Origin: Porticoccaceae bacterium
GTDB lineage: Bacteria; Pseudomonadota; Gammaproteobacteria; Pseudomonadales; Porticoccaceae
Direction of reading: 5' to 3'
Assembly (NCBI GenBank): GCA_028822945.1
Contig: JAPKCN010000112.1
Coordinates: 1-6,572, forward strand
Length of the DNA stretch: 6,572 nucleotides
Under the pieces are notes generated by a model. It ran no database searches. It was not told where the DNA came from and was given only the letters and a program-made list of their open reading frames with translations. Made by a program: the position numbers and the translations under genes. Positions 1 through 6,334 of this stretch are shown one piece after another. Positions within the stretch are counted from its first letter, which is position 1, and each line of letters starts with the position of its first letter.

Positions 1-32
1 AAAGATTCAGAGTATCGCGCGGGAGCTGGTCT

Positions 33-929
33 ATGTCGCTTAAATCTGTAAATAGTGCCACTAAACCTGTTGCTGCAGGTGTCGGCTTGAGTACCAGTTT
101 TTGGGCTTTAGAGGTCGCCGCGCACGAGTTCGAGTCCGGGGCCGCTGTGACCACCTTGCAAGGAGTGGGCATGTTGGCTCAGGCGTTGATCGATCCGATA
201 CTGGCATTTGTGACAACTACACACATTGCTCCCGCTCTGGCGTTGATTATTTTTATCATCGGCATGATCTGCACTGCGCTGGTGGTTTACACCAGTTATC
301 GCCACACCCAAGTGATTACCCAGATGGGTCGCTTATTTCCTGAATCTGAACGCGAGTTTGCCGGCAAATACCCAGATTTTGAGGAGGAGATGCTCAAACT
401 GCCGACCATGACCCGGGCGTGGACCGAATTTTGCGAAACCTTAGTGCTGCCGGTGGATCAGTCGAGTAATCCGATTTTTAGAAATACTGTGCGGCCGCAC
501 ATGTTTTTTAATCTCGACCGCCTCGAACTGGGTGTCGAGGACAAAAAGTTTTGGCCAAATGTGTTTGTCGGTGCTGGTTTATTTTTTACCTTTCTTGGGT
601 TGATTGCAGCGCTAGGTGAAGCAGTCGATGTAATGGCTCATGCCGCGGCCGGTAGTGGCGATGCCCAAGAGCCGTTAATGCGTTTATTTAGTGCGATGTC
701 AGCCAGTTTATACGCCTTGATGTCGGCGATGTTTGTTTCCCTCGTGTTGACTATGGCTCTTAGACATGCTGAAAAGACCATTAACCTGAAGCTCGGTCGC
801 CTGAACGACAAAATTGAGCGCGGCGTACACTTTTCGACCCAAGAGGGTTTGGCGCAGCAGTCGTTGGTGGTGTTGGAAAAGCAGCTCGAGCATCTGCGCG
901 CGCTGGCGGCAGACGGCAAGAGCCAGTGA
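33..929 (+). CDS. ZorA-like MotA/TolQ/ExbB-family membrane protein, short (298 aa)
   Basis: This is a probable inner-membrane proton-channel subunit. Three membrane segments are visible, at about residues 66-88, 174-196 and 216-242. The block WTEF (130-133), a conserved FFN (158-160) and the glycine-rich GAGLFFTFLGL (180-190) are arranged as in ZorA, the MotA-like stator of Zorya anti-phage systems; this is recalled family knowledge, not a search. After the third segment only about 55 residues follow, predicted helical. Known ZorA proteins continue into a long cytoplasmic coiled tail and run several hundred residues longer. The ATG at 33 is chosen because GGGAG lies 7 nt upstream. The following sequence shows no ZorB (one membrane helix plus OmpA-like domain) and no Zorya effector. 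It may therefore be a truncated relic or a distinct tail-less family member. A generic MotA/TolQ/ExbB protein is the alternative. The reading frame itself is undamaged. Confidence 0.72.
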   Translation: MSLKSVNSATKPVAAGVGLSTSFWALEVAAHEFESGAAVTTLQGVGMLAQALIDPILAFVTTTHIAPALALIIFIIGMICTALVVYTSYRHTQVITQMGRLFPESEREFAGKYPDFEEEMLKLPTMTRAWTEFCETLVLPVDQSSNPIFRNTVRPHMFFNLDRLELGVEDKKFWPNVFVGAGLFFTFLGLIAALGEAVDVMAHAAAGSGDAQEPLMRLFSAMSASLYALMSAMFVSLVLTMALRHAEKTINLKLGRLNDKIERGVHFSTQEGLAQQSLVVLEKQLEHLRALAADGKSQ

Positions 930-962
930 TAGAATTCACCGCGGTCGCCGATTAATCACGTT

Positions 963-1236
963 ATGATTAGAGTACTTGCGGCAAGCCGTGTTTGGTGGAC
1001 GATCTATATAGGGCTTGCTGCTGCTCGCTGTATTGCCGGTGTTGGAGGCTGTCGAGCCGCCAACACCGGAGGTATTTCTAGCTTTTCAGGCATACTCAAA
1101 AAACCTCGTCAATTTTAATGCCAAGGCAATCGTAGAGAGCGACTTTCAAGCCGACGCGCGCCGCAATGCAGAACATGTGGCGGTGTCTGGCGTGCGGACG
1201 ATCGAGACCCACTACGCCACAGTAGTAACTAAATAA
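963..1236 (+). pseudogene. Broken membrane-anchored protein, N-terminal part, family unknown
   Basis: An ATG at 963 opens a short frame (MIRVLAASRVWWTIYIGL) that looks like the start of a signal anchor. At about 1011-1017 the hydrophobic run continues only in another frame (LLLAVLPVLEAVEPP), then as a soluble region to a TAA at 1234-1236. Joining the two frames gives one coherent N-terminal transmembrane helix followed by a hydrophilic, helical-looking domain. I infer a single-base insertion, or a 2-base deletion, inside the GCTGCTGCTCGCTG stretch. Downstream the frame runs into an 8-bp tandem repeat that supplies the stop. The gene begins 33 bp after the ZorA-like gene, so it may once have been co-transcribed with it. 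I do not recognise the family. It is not ZorB, because no OmpA-like domain or stator aspartate context is seen. Confidence 0.45.
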
Positions 1237-1254
1237 CTAAATAACTAAATAACT
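1227..1254 (+). repeat. 8-bp tandem repeat, 3.5 copies (aactaaat)
   Basis: Three perfect copies of aactaaat at 1227-1234, 1235-1242 and 1243-1250 are followed by a half copy (aact). The unit contains a TAA in several registers, and the array carries stops in every forward frame. It sits exactly where the coding-like reading switches from frame 1 to frame 2. The unit is not a multiple of 3, so gain or loss of one copy shifts frame. It may have arisen by polymerase slippage in a non-functional gene. Confidence 0.85.
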
Positions 1255-1498
1255 GCAACACGGCTGCGTTTACAGTGACCAAAGGTTAAGCGTTTGTCGT
1301 TTCACTCCTGAGGTTTATCAGGTATGTGTCCAGAGTGATGATTACCGTCTCGATGGCACCCGGTTGGCTGCCGGATCGACGGTCACTTGCATCGTTGAAA
1401 AGCGCACTGATAGTTGGAAGTTTAGCTACCGATCTGCGGTTGACAGCGACCTTCATGTAGCCGATTGCGATGCTTATTTAAACTATGAATATATCGCC
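1253..1498 (+). pseudogene. Open coding-like stretch after the repeat, cysteine-rich, family unknown
   Basis: Frame 2 is open from just after the 8-bp repeat and runs without a stop into the hydrolase remnant. It encodes about 80 residues with five cysteines (for example HGCVYSDQRLSVCRF, then further cysteines at intervals). This composition fits an exported, disulfide-bonded domain. It has no credible start codon or ribosome-binding site of its own. The simplest reading is that it is the C-terminal part of the membrane-anchored protein that begins at 963, with a frameshift at the repeat and the original stop lost. It could instead be an N-terminal extension of the hydrolase. I do not recognise the family, and the limits of this segment are approximate. 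Confidence 0.35.
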
Positions 1499-2337
1499 AT
1501 GGACGAAGCCTTTAAAGCATCTTTGGCAGGTCATATCGGCGGACACTTTGTAAAGCTTGAGCGGTTTCCTACCTACTATTGGCGCACCAAACCATATATT
1601 GGAGCACAACTAGTGTTGGTGCACGATTCTTTTATACTGTCGCATATAGGGGTCACTAGCTATCGCAAAGCCACTGCGCGCAGTTTAAGTATGGCGGACG
1701 GTTCGTTTGGACGCGGTTAATCGGATAATCCATACACCGATTACTCTGCCGAGATGTACGTCGAGCAAAGAAAGCAATTGCTCAAAGCACTGAATTTGCC
1801 GCGAAGTGTTTTGGTTGGGCTGTCAAATGGCGGATGCACTGAGGCGCTGCTTGCGGCACATTAGGCCGAGTTAGTCAGTTGGTGCTGGTGTCTCCGGCGG
1901 GTTTTCAAACGGATCCTAAATTTGCCGATTAACAGGTTGGAAAGTCAACAATGCCCGGGTTGATCGACAGTCAATACTTTAGTATAGGTTTCGGTCGGTT
2001 GGCTAATTTTTATTGGTCACATCGGTTTGCCGGTTGGGACAAGCGCTACAGCGGCCTGTTAAGGTTTCGCGGTTTTGCCAGAGCACTTTTGTCGACTAAA
2101 CGAAATTACTCGGATCTGGCAACTGCACAGGCGCAGTTGCACGCGGCTCGGGTGCCAACCAGTATTATCTGGGGTTTGCACGATAGCGTCTTGCCGCTCG
2201 GGGAGGTCAGAGACATCGTCGCCAGTCGTTTGCCGGATGCGCGGTTATTTGAATTTAAGGCGTCAGGCCGCCCGCCACATATGTAACAGGAGAGCAAGTT
2301 TAATCGCTTGCTGTTCGACCAATTGCTAGCGCCATAG
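1499..2337 (+). pseudogene. Alpha/beta-hydrolase fold enzyme, pseudogene
   Basis: The family layout is readable across damage. In order there are a start region MDEAFKASL (ATG at 1499), a strand ending VLVHD (His codon 1622-1624; normally HG), FGRG followed by SDNPYTDYS, the nucleophile elbow VGLSNGG (Ser codon 1823-1825), LVLVSPAGF, then IIWGLHDSVLP carrying the usual acid, and GRPPHM carrying the catalytic His. Damage includes TAA at 1718-1720 in GRG-(Y)-SDNP, TAG at 1862-1864, a one-base deletion near 1877 (frame 2 to frame 1), TAA at 1930-1932, and TAA at 2284-2286. After the last stop the frame continues as FNRLLFDQLLAP to a natural-looking TAG at 2335-2337. The part between VHD and GRG fits the family poorly in any single frame, so more indels are likely there. 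The intact protein would be near 280-300 residues. The substrate cannot be inferred. It cannot be functional as one polypeptide. Confidence 0.88.
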
Positions 2338-2448
2338 CAACCTGCCAGGATTTTTGCGCTGTCTAGCCTTTCACAGCCCCTTCCAGTTCTGTGGACATGA
2401 CGAGCTTCCTTAAAATGGCAACACACTGGGACGTGATGTAGGGCTGCC

Positions 2449-2465
2449 CGAGCAACCAGTGCTCG
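2449..2465. other. Short hairpin between the convergent hydrolase remnant and the hydrolase operon
   Basis: CGAGCA and TGCTCG form a perfect 6-bp stem with a 5-nt loop, about 45 bp beyond the stop of the minus-strand enzyme gene and about 110 bp beyond the hydrolase remnant. No T-tract follows on either strand, so it is not a textbook intrinsic terminator. It is the best stem-loop seen in the 2338-2509 gap. Confidence 0.3.
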
Positions 2466-2466
2466 C

Positions 2467-2510
2467 TCTGCGGATTATCGTGGGGCTCATCTGCGGATCG
2501 TCGTGCGGCT
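2467..2510. repeat. Imperfect direct repeat, 21 bp, period 23
   Basis: The segment tctgcggat.. occurs at 2467-2487 and again at 2490-2510, matching at 18 of 21 positions. The second copy runs into the stop codon of the minus-strand gene (TAA, 2510-2512). It looks like a local duplication at the gene's 3' edge, possibly with consequences for where the protein originally ended. Confidence 0.6.
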
Positions 2511-3376
2511 TAGATGCGCTTTAGCGGTCGGGTCAGACAGGTCGGTCCGCCCTCGCCCTTGCGGCTAATTTCCAGTCCCTTGTAGGTTGCAATTGTTACG
2601 CCAGCCTGCTCTAAGCGATTTTTTACTTGCGGTAAGTTCTCTAGCATAATTGCGCAGCGCGGCGCGATAGCCAGCACATTGCAGCCCATGGTCGGGTATT
2701 CCTCCTCCGGCACATCGACTAGTGCGATGCCCAAGCTCTGCAGCCAGGCAACGAAATCAGGCGGCATAAATGGGCGATAGATTAAGGCCAAATCGCGGTC
2801 TAGGGGCGAGATAATCGACATCAAATGCAACACATCATCGGGGTGGTCGGGTTCTGGCAACTGCACTACGTGCAAATCCACGGCGGCTCCGAGCAGCGCG
2901 CGTAGTTGGCGAACCCCTTCGGCGTTGGTACGCGGGCCAAGCCCAACCGCGGCATGCTGCGCATCCAGCCAAATAAAGTCGCCGCCCTCGAGTGTGCCGG
3001 GCGCGCTAATCTGACCCGCGACCTTGTGACCGAACGCGACATAGGCAGCGGCATTTTCACGCGCCTCTGGAGTGCGGCTGGCGCGCCCCATATTACATAG
3101 AATCAAACCGTTGGGACTTACCAGTATGCTGTCTCGAGTGTAAATGCTATCGATGGTAAGCTGTTGACTGGCGTCTAAGTCGACGATGTTGGCACCAGTT
3201 GCGCCCAGTAGGTCGCGAAAAACGGCGTACTCTTTGATCGCCTCTTGGAGTTCAGGTTTGGCGTGAAAGCGCAGTGCTTGCCAATCGCGATCGAGTTTGG
3301 CATCGCTGACAAATGCATCGGTTGCACTGCGCACCCCAACCTCGCTGAGGGTGCTATATTCGTTGTACTGCGGCAT
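2510..3376 (-). CDS. Dimethylargininase / arginine deiminase-family hydrolase
   Basis: This is a guanidino-group-modifying enzyme (pentein fold). Members of this subgroup hydrolyse dimethylarginine or related substrates to citrulline plus an amine in the cytoplasm. Numbering from the chosen start, visible motifs are NEYSTLSEVGVRSATDAFVS at the N-terminus, SIYTRDSILV (77-86), LEGGD (129-133), the catalytic-type His in HLMSIISPLDRD (His184), MGCNVLAIAPR, and GGPTCLTRPL with the nucleophilic Cys280 near the C-terminus. All elements of the Glu/Asp-His-Cys site are present. I chose ATG 3376 (288 aa) because family similarity starts immediately after it and it lies 25 nt past the transporter stop. 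An upstream ATG at 3421 would overlap the transporter by 20 nt and add 15 non-conserved residues. It is second in an operon with the transporter. Exact substrate (ADMA, arginine or another guanidino compound) is not settled by sequence. A few related enzymes are amidinotransferases. Confidence 0.9.
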   Translation of the reverse strand: MPQYNEYSTLSEVGVRSATDAFVSDAKLDRDWQALRFHAKPELQEAIKEYAVFRDLLGATGANIVDLDASQQLTIDSIYTRDSILVSPNGLILCNMGRASRTPEARENAAAYVAFGHKVAGQISAPGTLEGGDFIWLDAQHAAVGLGPRTNAEGVRQLRALLGAAVDLHVVQLPEPDHPDDVLHLMSIISPLDRDLALIYRPFMPPDFVAWLQSLGIALVDVPEEEYPTMGCNVLAIAPRCAIMLENLPQVKNRLEQAGVTIATYKGLEISRKGEGGPTCLTRPLKRI

Positions 3377-3401
3377 GTCAGGATACTCAGTTGTCGATTT
3401 A

Positions 3402-4715
3402 TTATTTTTTTGCCAAAGCATACATGGGCATACCGATTAGAATCAGTAATAACGAGTAGAATGCGATTTCCGGGCCGGCCCCCCAGATAGCGCAAAAACT
3501 ATAGGCAAATGCTGCAACAGACAAGCCTATAGCTCGGTTGCGCTCGGACCCACGGCGATCTGACTTGAGAAAATAGAACTCGGCTATGGCGCAAAAGGCG
3601 TAGGCTATTAGGGTCGATAGGGTCGACAGCATGGCCATAAAGGTAAATGCCGCGACTAAGCCTTTGGTGAAGTTCATAACCAGCAAAATACTGACAAATA
3701 ATCCCGACATGAGATAGGCAAAAACCGGTGTGCCAGTATTGCCGAGTTGGGCAAATTTGTTTGGCAACAGATGATCGCGTGCAGCCGCCAGAGCTATATT
3801 GCCTGCGGTTAGGACATTCGCATTGAGCGAGCCGAGGGTTGAGATCAGTGCACCCGCGGTGATCACTGCACCGCCAATCGGGCCCATCACTTTTGTTGCC
3901 GCCAAGGCAAAGGGGGCTGTGGCTCCGATCAGGTCCTCGGCTGGCAAGATTAGTGCGATGGCAATACTGACTAAAAAATACAGCGCTAGCACGGTCAGTA
4001 CCGAGGCGATTAATATACGCGGGATAGTTTTTTCCGGCTCGACGATATTATCGGCCGGCACCGCAGCTGTTTCTATACCGACAAAGGACCACATCACGAG
4101 CGTTGTCACTGTGGCCAACAGCGCCGCTGGATGTAAATCCGTGGGGTTATACTCGGGCAGGTTGTCGGGCTGCATATGCGAAAAGCCCATAAAGATCATC
4201 ATCAGCAACGGCAATATTTTTAAGACTGTAGAAATTAATTGAAATTTACTACTATTTTCTAAGCTGTTTATGTTGAGTATAAAAATCGACCAGATGAGGC
4301 CAAGTGAAAATAGAAGTGATAGGCTGTGTGATTCGCTGATTACCGGCAGAAAGACCCCGAGGTAGCCGACGAAAGCTATGGCGATACCCGCGACAGCGGT
4401 TATACAGGCTATCCAATACGTCCACGCAATTAAAAAGCCAGCAAAATCGCCGAGTCCTGCATGCACATACGCATAGGGGCCACCAATTTTAGGGATTCTT
4501 CGCGCTAGACGCGCCAATGATAGTGCTACCAGCAGGGTGCCTGCGCCTGCTGTTAGCCAGCCGGCCATACCAAGCATGCCGTAGGGTGCCAGCAGCGTTG
4601 GCATCATGAAAATGCCCGAACCTATGGCGCAACCGACGGCGATTGACCAACCGCGCCAAAAGCCAATGGGCGGGTGTGTTTTATTTACGGCCGTGTTGAT
4701 ATCATTATTCGCCAT
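3402..4715 (-). CDS. APC-superfamily amino-acid transporter (AdiC-like, basic amino acid/polyamine antiporter family)
   Basis: This is a 437-residue integral membrane transporter with about 12 hydrophobic segments, the usual length for the APA family. The first helix carries the substrate-backbone-binding type motif GSGIF (32-36). GGPYAYV follows at 78-84, WSFVGIETA at 209-217 in the sixth helix, and the cytoplasmic region with GSLNANVL (295-302) and DHLLP ahead of TGTPVFAY (327-334). These match the arginine/agmatine antiporter AdiC and relatives. The ATG at 4715 is preceded by AAAAGG with a 7-nt spacer. It is the first gene of a two-gene operon with the dimethylargininase-family enzyme, 25 nt downstream. 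From that pairing I infer uptake or exchange of arginine, methylarginine or a product such as citrulline. The frame is intact throughout. Substrate and direction (symport or antiport) cannot be read from sequence. Confidence 0.92.
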   Translation of the reverse strand: MANNDINTAVNKTHPPIGFWRGWSIAVGCAIGSGIFMMPTLLAPYGMLGMAGWLTAGAGTLLVALSLARLARRIPKIGGPYAYVHAGLGDFAGFLIAWTYWIACITAVAGIAIAFVGYLGVFLPVISESHSLSLLFSLGLIWSIFILNINSLENSSKFQLISTVLKILPLLMMIFMGFSHMQPDNLPEYNPTDLHPAALLATVTTLVMWSFVGIETAAVPADNIVEPEKTIPRILIASVLTVLALYFLVSIAIALILPAEDLIGATAPFALAATKVMGPIGGAVITAGALISTLGSLNANVLTAGNIALAAARDHLLPNKFAQLGNTGTPVFAYLMSGLFVSILLVMNFTKGLVAAFTFMAMLSTLSTLIAYAFCAIAEFYFLKSDRRGSERNRAIGLSVAAFAYSFCAIWGAGPEIAFYSLLLILIGMPMYALAKK

Positions 4716-4740
4716 CGATACGCCTTTTCCCTAGGCACCC

Positions 4741-4840
4741 TAACAGCGGTTAGTGATTTTGCAACACCTATTGGCCATTTCAATCGATATTTGTGAGCTT
4801 TTGCAAGCCTAATGAAACTTTTTTTAAGCCTAGTACTTTA
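4741..4840 (-). promoter_or_regulatory. AT-rich upstream region of the transporter operon with phased direct repeats
   Basis: The octamer ttttgcaa occurs at 4757-4764 and 4799-4806, 42 bp apart (four helical turns). The heptamer aagccta occurs at 4805-4811 and 4826-4832, 21 bp apart (two turns). Such phasing puts both copies on one face of the DNA and suits a regulator-binding region. Promoter-like hexamers can be found on the minus strand (TTGCAA boxes), but no single sigma70 promoter stands out. The rest of the 350-bp gap up to 5065 holds no gene I can support on either strand. Confidence 0.35.
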
Positions 4841-5010
4841 TCTACATTCTTCTTGGTTGCCGGTTAATGTATCGTCTGCATAGCGCCGATTTAGTCCCAA
4901 TTGCCGAGTGCTTTATAAATACTGGCTAAACCACAAACGTTTACTCGACCCCATTTGGTATTGCCGGATCGGGTTTTGCTTTTTTGGCGTCGTCTGTGTG
5001 GGCGCTTTGC

Positions 5011-5025
5011 ATATGATATTCATAT
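5011..5025 (+). promoter_or_regulatory. Perfect inverted repeat ATATGA-tat-TCATAT overlapping a possible -10 box
   Basis: Two 6-bp arms with a 3-bp centre form a perfect dyad 41 bp before the start of the small ORF at 5066. It overlaps TATGAT (5012-5017), a 5-of-6 match to a sigma70 -10 box. No convincing -35 is seen at the expected distance. An operator that blocks a promoter is a reasonable reading. Chance is possible in AT-rich DNA. Confidence 0.35.
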
Positions 5026-5051
5026 TTTTTAGCGTTAGACAGCGCTGTATT

Positions 5052-5060
5052 AAAGAGGAG
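5052..5060 (+). promoter_or_regulatory. Strong ribosome-binding site for the ORF at 5066
   Basis: AAAGAGGAG with a 5-nt spacer to ATG 5066 is the best Shine-Dalgarno match in the window. It is the main reason to take the otherwise anonymous short ORF seriously. Confidence 0.65.
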
Positions 5061-5065
5061 TTAAC

Positions 5066-5311
5066 ATGAGTATTCGCAAGGTGAGCGTCGCGCCATCGAT
5101 CGCGGAAACTAAATCGGCCTCCAGTGGCAGGCGCGTGCTTAAAGTTGCATTTTGGGTTAACCGCCAAAGTATAGATTTTAACCAACACACGGTGTCGCCG
5201 GAGCGCGGTTTAATTTTATTTTTTAGATCAAAAGGGCCGCCGACCCAAGACACTGCTGAGCATGCCGAGTCATCGCTCTGCGATAATCTGTCGCGTGTGG
5301 TTGTGGCGTAG
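5066..5311 (+). CDS. Small hypothetical protein (81 aa)
   Basis: I do not recognise this protein. It begins MSIRKVSVAPSIAETK, has a basic stretch (SSGRRVLK) and a central, more hydrophobic part (VLKVAFWVNR; GLILFFRSKG), and ends DNLSRVVVA. No signal peptide, transmembrane helix or known motif is evident. Support comes from the strong GAGGAG ribosome-binding site, the nearby dyad and -10-like box, and codon composition similar to the neighbours. It converges on the hutF remnant, with only 10 bp between the two stops. In a region so rich in broken genes it may be the surviving 5' part of a longer gene rather than a complete small protein. No continuation in another frame could be recognised downstream, since that stretch is explained by hutF on the other strand. 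Confidence 0.45.
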   Translation: MSIRKVSVAPSIAETKSASSGRRVLKVAFWVNRQSIDFNQHTVSPERGLILFFRSKGPPTQDTAEHAESSLCDNLSRVVVA

Positions 5312-5321
5312 CTAGCTAGGA

Positions 5322-6274
5322 CTATTGTGAACTGCGCAATACACGGAGTGCCTCGACATATCTCTTACTGACAGCCCCCTCATTGCCGTGGTGGCCAATC
5401 TGAAAGCACCAACTGCCGTTGACCATGACCCCATTTGTCGCATTGAGCGCGTGCTCACTACCGATTGCACAGCGTCGATAGAAGCGGCTATCGGCATGCG
5501 CGTCTTGCCGGACTGCGCTGACATTGCGACTGCCACTGGCGAGGCACTAAACGTATTCTAGCCAGGGCATCTCCTCAAATGGGTCAATGCTGGTATTACT
5601 GTCGGAGCTAATAGCAATCTGACGGCCGGCACGCGAATATCTTTTCAGTGGAAAGATACCAGCGGCTAGTTTGGCTTCAGTAATTGGGCAGATGCCGACC
5701 GTAGCGTCCGATTTCGCGAGCGCATCGGTTTCTTGGTCGAGCATATTGGTAGAGTGTTTTAAATATCAAGGCGGGTTTATTGGGTGGTTTTCCAATAGCC
5801 ACTCGTCTGGACGTTTGCCAAGAATTGCCGAACACTGCTCTTTTTCGTACAACTGCTCGGCGATATGCATATGAATCAGCAGCTTGGGGTGGCTGTTGCT
5901 GAAATGTTGTAGTGCCTCGGTCAGCGTATTGGGCGGTGCCGTACGCAGGGTGAGCAAGGATATGCCGACGCAGTGGTGAGGTTACCCGACACAGTTATCG
6001 GTGGCCTGTGCATGCGGCTCAAAGTATCCCTCGAGAGTATTGCCAAAGTGCTGTTGCTGCCGCGCGAGACCTCCGCCTTTAAACCCCGCGGTATATGATT
6101 GTGAGCATTAGCGATACCCGATATCACCGTGTCAAGGTGTCGATAGCCCGCTTCTGCAAGGGTGTTGGTGAAAATGTTAGCGATCGTGCCGTGCTCGATG
6201 ACCCGCAGTCGTGTATCCACGAGATACAATTGGAGATTTCGCAACAGGCTTATCTGGGGGTAAAAAAATGCTGC
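5322..6274 (-). pseudogene. hutF: Formimidoylglutamate deiminase HutF, pseudogene
   Basis: Intact HutF is a zinc amidohydrolase of about 450 residues that converts formimidoylglutamate to formylglutamate in histidine breakdown. Reading the minus strand, the N-terminal part (FFYPQISLLRNLQLYLVD) leads to GIANAHNHI, the metal-binding HxH motif, in one frame. Near 6070-6080 the frame changes. About 100 or more residues after the HxH motif are absent, and reading resumes at FGNTLEGYFEP. Then come VGISLLTLRTAPP, LIHMHIAEQ with its metal-site His, RPDEWLLENHPI, KHST, VGICPITEAKL, GIFPL, and SSDSN with the metal-site Asp, then DPFEEMPWLEY. In-frame stops are TAA 5982-5984, TGA 5766-5768 (replacing the Trp before the KHST block) and TAG 5547-5549. 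The tail then continues in frame, with a second shorter deletion, to VMVNGSWCFQ and a natural stop at 5322-5324. No start codon is present near 6274; TAA codons precede it in frame. Confidence 0.92.
5964..5995 (-). repeat. Short near-duplication inside the hutF remnant
   Basis: On the minus strand ACTGTGTCGGG (5985-5995) and ACTGCGTCGGC (5964-5974) match at 9 of 11 positions with a 21-bp offset, exactly seven codons. Both read as CVG, and the first nonsense codon of the remnant (TAA 5982-5984) lies between them. This fits a small in-frame duplication, or sequence brought together by a deletion, during decay of the gene. Confidence 0.45.
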
Positions 6275-6334
6275 TAAGCTTTTCGAGTGCGGCTGGCTGC
6301 TTTAAAAAATTTAGGTCGACGCTGTCAAATCTCC

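Noticed and set aside
33..2337. A complete Zorya defence system or a new defence operon
   Set aside because: Only a short ZorA-like protein is seen. The downstream DNA encodes an alpha/beta-hydrolase remnant and an unknown anchored protein, with no ZorB-like OmpA domain, helicase or nuclease motifs.
2106..2426. 106-aa open frame on the minus strand
   Set aside because: It overlaps the hydrolase remnant, which carries clear family motifs on the other strand. No motif or ribosome-binding site supports the minus-strand reading.
3799..4242. 147-aa open frame on the plus strand
   Set aside because: It lies antisense within the intact transporter gene, has no ribosome-binding site, and its composition is that of a frame shadow.
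4965..4986. Possible intrinsic terminator near ccggatcgggttttgctttt
   Set aside because: The stem would be only 3 bp with a T-rich tail, and no gene ends just upstream on the plus strand.
4913..5188. 91-aa open frame on the minus strand in the 4716-5065 gap
   Set aside because: It has no ribosome-binding site or recognisable motif, and it overlaps the better supported ORF and its regulatory signals on the plus strand.
5331..5561. A 76-codon open frame on the plus strand that could be the 3' part of the 5066 gene
   Set aside because: It has no start codon, and the opposite strand reads as the HutF C-terminal region in the same frame as the rest of that remnant, which explains the interval better.
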